A stretch of DNA of 6,389 bases from Actinomycetota bacterium (GTDB lineage: Bacteria; Actinomycetota; Actinomycetes; S36-B12). Of this stretch, positions 5,587-6,389 are shown in pieces. The stretch is taken from positions 1-6,389 of the forward strand of contig CANMNM010000084.1 of the NCBI GenBank assembly GCA_947499275.1. Reading direction: 5' to 3'. The translations under genes were made by a program, and so were the position numbers. Under the pieces are notes generated by a model. That model worked only from the letters and a program-made list of their open reading frames with translations. It was not told the DNA's origin and made no database searches. Positions within the stretch are counted from its first letter, which is position 1, and each line of letters begins with the position of its first letter.

Positions 5587-6222
5587 ATGGCTTTCACCGC
5601 GATCGCTGGCCATAAGGCCCGCCGAGCCACGGTTGCCCTGCTGGCTATTTCAACCCTGGGCATCTCTAGTGCTGTGATCACACCCGCAACGGCCGTCGAG
5701 TTCTCCTACGACAATCCCAATACCCAGGACGCCACCGGTGCATTCGTCATGACAACAGCCCCAGGGATTCTGCCTGCCCTCACCTCTGCCGGAATCACGC
5801 TTGAAGCCATTTCCCCCGGAACCCGAACGACATCGGTGACCACAGCGAATACCCGCATTTCACTGCCCGTTGTAGCTAAGACGGGGACCGCGAACGCCAC
5901 CGCTGGTGGTTTCAAGTTCACCAACACCAAAACCCGCGATTCCATTACTTGCTTTATTCCCACAATTGATACACGCGCACGCGTGATTGACTGCAAACTC
6001 AACACTGGTTTCAATGACACCATATTCATGATCGAAACTATTGATTCACGTGAATTTCTCAGTAACGGCTCAATTCGCACCGCTGCCTTCGCCGGAATGA
6101 CCATCAAAGTGAAATCAGCGATGACCGCCCAGACGCTCAACGACACTCTGGACACCACGGTGTTCAGTAGCAGCGTGGTTTTTGCTACCGGCAACCTAAT
6201 AGTTACCCGCACGACTTCTTAA
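5587..6222 (+). CDS. Secreted beta-rich protein of unknown function
   Basis: The protein has 211 residues. The signal peptide has a basic start (HKARR, 9-13), a hydrophobic core (14-30) and a likely cleavage after TPATA (36). The mature part of about 175 residues is Thr/Ser/Ala-rich and predicted beta-rich, with one Cys pair (122, 136) that could form a disulfide. Its layout is APGILPALTSAGITLEAISPGT (58-79), TRISLPVV (89-96), TAGGFKFTN (105-113), a block with the cysteines, and a final TAQTLNDTLDTTVFSSSVVFATGNLIV (180-206). I recall a similar order in actinobacterial exported hypothetical proteins distantly like HtaA-type domains: a leading LxxAGI, a central GGxxFT and an end with LNxxL then an x-F-xxG-IG-like strand. 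That resemblance is weak and no haem-binding function is claimed. It is divergent from the glycosidase and followed by another exported protein, so a cell-envelope role is plausible. Confidence 0.8.
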   Translation: MAFTAIAGHKARRATVALLAISTLGISSAVITPATAVEFSYDNPNTQDATGAFVMTTAPGILPALTSAGITLEAISPGTRTTSVTTANTRISLPVVAKTGTANATAGGFKFTNTKTRDSITCFIPTIDTRARVIDCKLNTGFNDTIFMIETIDSREFLSNGSIRTAAFAGMTIKVKSAMTAQTLNDTLDTTVFSSSVVFATGNLIVTRTTS

Positions 6223-6252
6223 CGCCCTCGAGCGCGTAAAAAGATATCCACA

Positions 6253-6271
6253 GGGAAATTTCCCTTGTTTT
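6253..6271 (+). terminator. Possible weak terminator or dyad after the secreted protein gene
   Basis: GGGAAATTTCCC (6253-6264) is a perfect palindrome 31 bases after the stop codon, followed by TTGTTTT. As RNA it could fold into a short GGGA/TCCC stem with an AATT loop and a T-rich tail. The stem is short for an intrinsic terminator, so it may instead be a regulatory dyad for the next gene, whose start lies 37 bases downstream. Confidence 0.35.
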
Positions 6272-6301
6272 CACCTGCCTCAACCTGGGTAAACCTTGGA
6301 C

Positions 6302-6389
6302 ATGAAAACAAAACTCTTCACCGCCACAGCCACCTCACTCATCACATTCGCAGCTCTCACTGGAATCACTGCAATGACCATGGGGAGCA
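6302..6389 (+). CDS. Exported protein, only the signal peptide present
   Basis: An ATG at 6302 opens a frame that stays open to the right edge (29 codons). It reads MKTKLFTATATSLITFAALTGITAMTMGS: a short basic start with two lysines followed by a hydrophobic core, a classic Sec signal peptide. The mature protein lies outside the window, so no function can be given. No Shine-Dalgarno sequence is visible at the right spacing. TAAACC at 6290-6295 could act as a poor -10 box for a leaderless message starting at the ATG, but this is weak. The same strand and 79-base spacing from the preceding exported-protein gene suggest a group of envelope or secreted proteins, perhaps paralogous, which cannot be tested here. 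Confidence 0.65.
   Translation, partial: MKTKLFTATATSLITFAALTGITAMTMGS

Noticed and set aside
5706..6212. 168-codon minus-strand frame opposite the secreted protein gene
   Set aside because: The plus-strand frame has a ribosome binding site and signal peptide; the opposite frame is Val-rich antisense with no ribosome binding site or domain.
1..6389. CRISPR arrays, tRNA or rRNA genes, insertion sequence ends
   Set aside because: No regularly spaced repeats, no tRNA-like cloverleaf or rRNA sequence, and no transposase or terminal inverted repeats were seen; the only long repeat is the beta-sandwich duplication.

Overview
The window looks like a chromosomal piece of a moderate-GC actinobacterium (about half GC by eye). 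The evidence for this is the secreted proteins with actinobacterial-type signal peptides, a C-terminal surface-protein tail that I recall from Microbacteriaceae and freshwater actinobacteria, and an XRE/nucleotidyltransferase pair of actinobacterial type. The taxon is an inference; there is no rRNA or other marker gene.

Left part (1-1255). A minus-strand, translationally coupled pair encodes an XRE-type helix-turn-helix protein (267-872, alternative start 917) and a DUF6036-like nucleotidyltransferase that runs off the left edge (1-267). The arrangement resembles a toxin-antitoxin or regulator/nucleotidyltransferase module. Divergent from it lies a small DUF2442 gene (1007-1255). Between them sit two adjacent dyads (881-909 and 912-923) overlapping a likely promoter, good candidates for an autoregulatory operator.

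Middle part (1300-5459), all on the minus strand, transcribed right to left. It starts with a large secreted multidomain glycosidase (2967-5459): signal peptide, a DUF1524/GmrSD-C-like HNH nuclease fold whose catalytic DH motif is lost, an AT-rich helical Cys-containing segment, a clan GH-A barrel with both catalytic glutamates, a beta-sandwich with four cysteines, and a surface-type tail. Abutting its stop codon is an orphan second copy of the beta-sandwich (2650-2967), about 80 % identical over its first 64 residues, reading as a truncated paralogue or displaced old C-terminus. Two or three codons further on begins a complete GlcD/D-2-hydroxyacid dehydrogenase-type FAD oxidoreductase (1300-2634). 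The tight packing suggests one transcript, although the enzyme has no obvious link to polysaccharide hydrolysis.

Right part (5460-6389). Divergent from the glycosidase is a secreted small protein (5587-6222) with a good Shine-Dalgarno sequence and a perfect dyad in its promoter region. It is followed by the signal peptide of a third exported protein cut by the right edge (6302-6389). The right half is therefore a cluster of exported or surface proteins. No RNA genes, insertion sequences, CRISPR arrays or origins were seen. No gene-free stretch reaches 300 bases.
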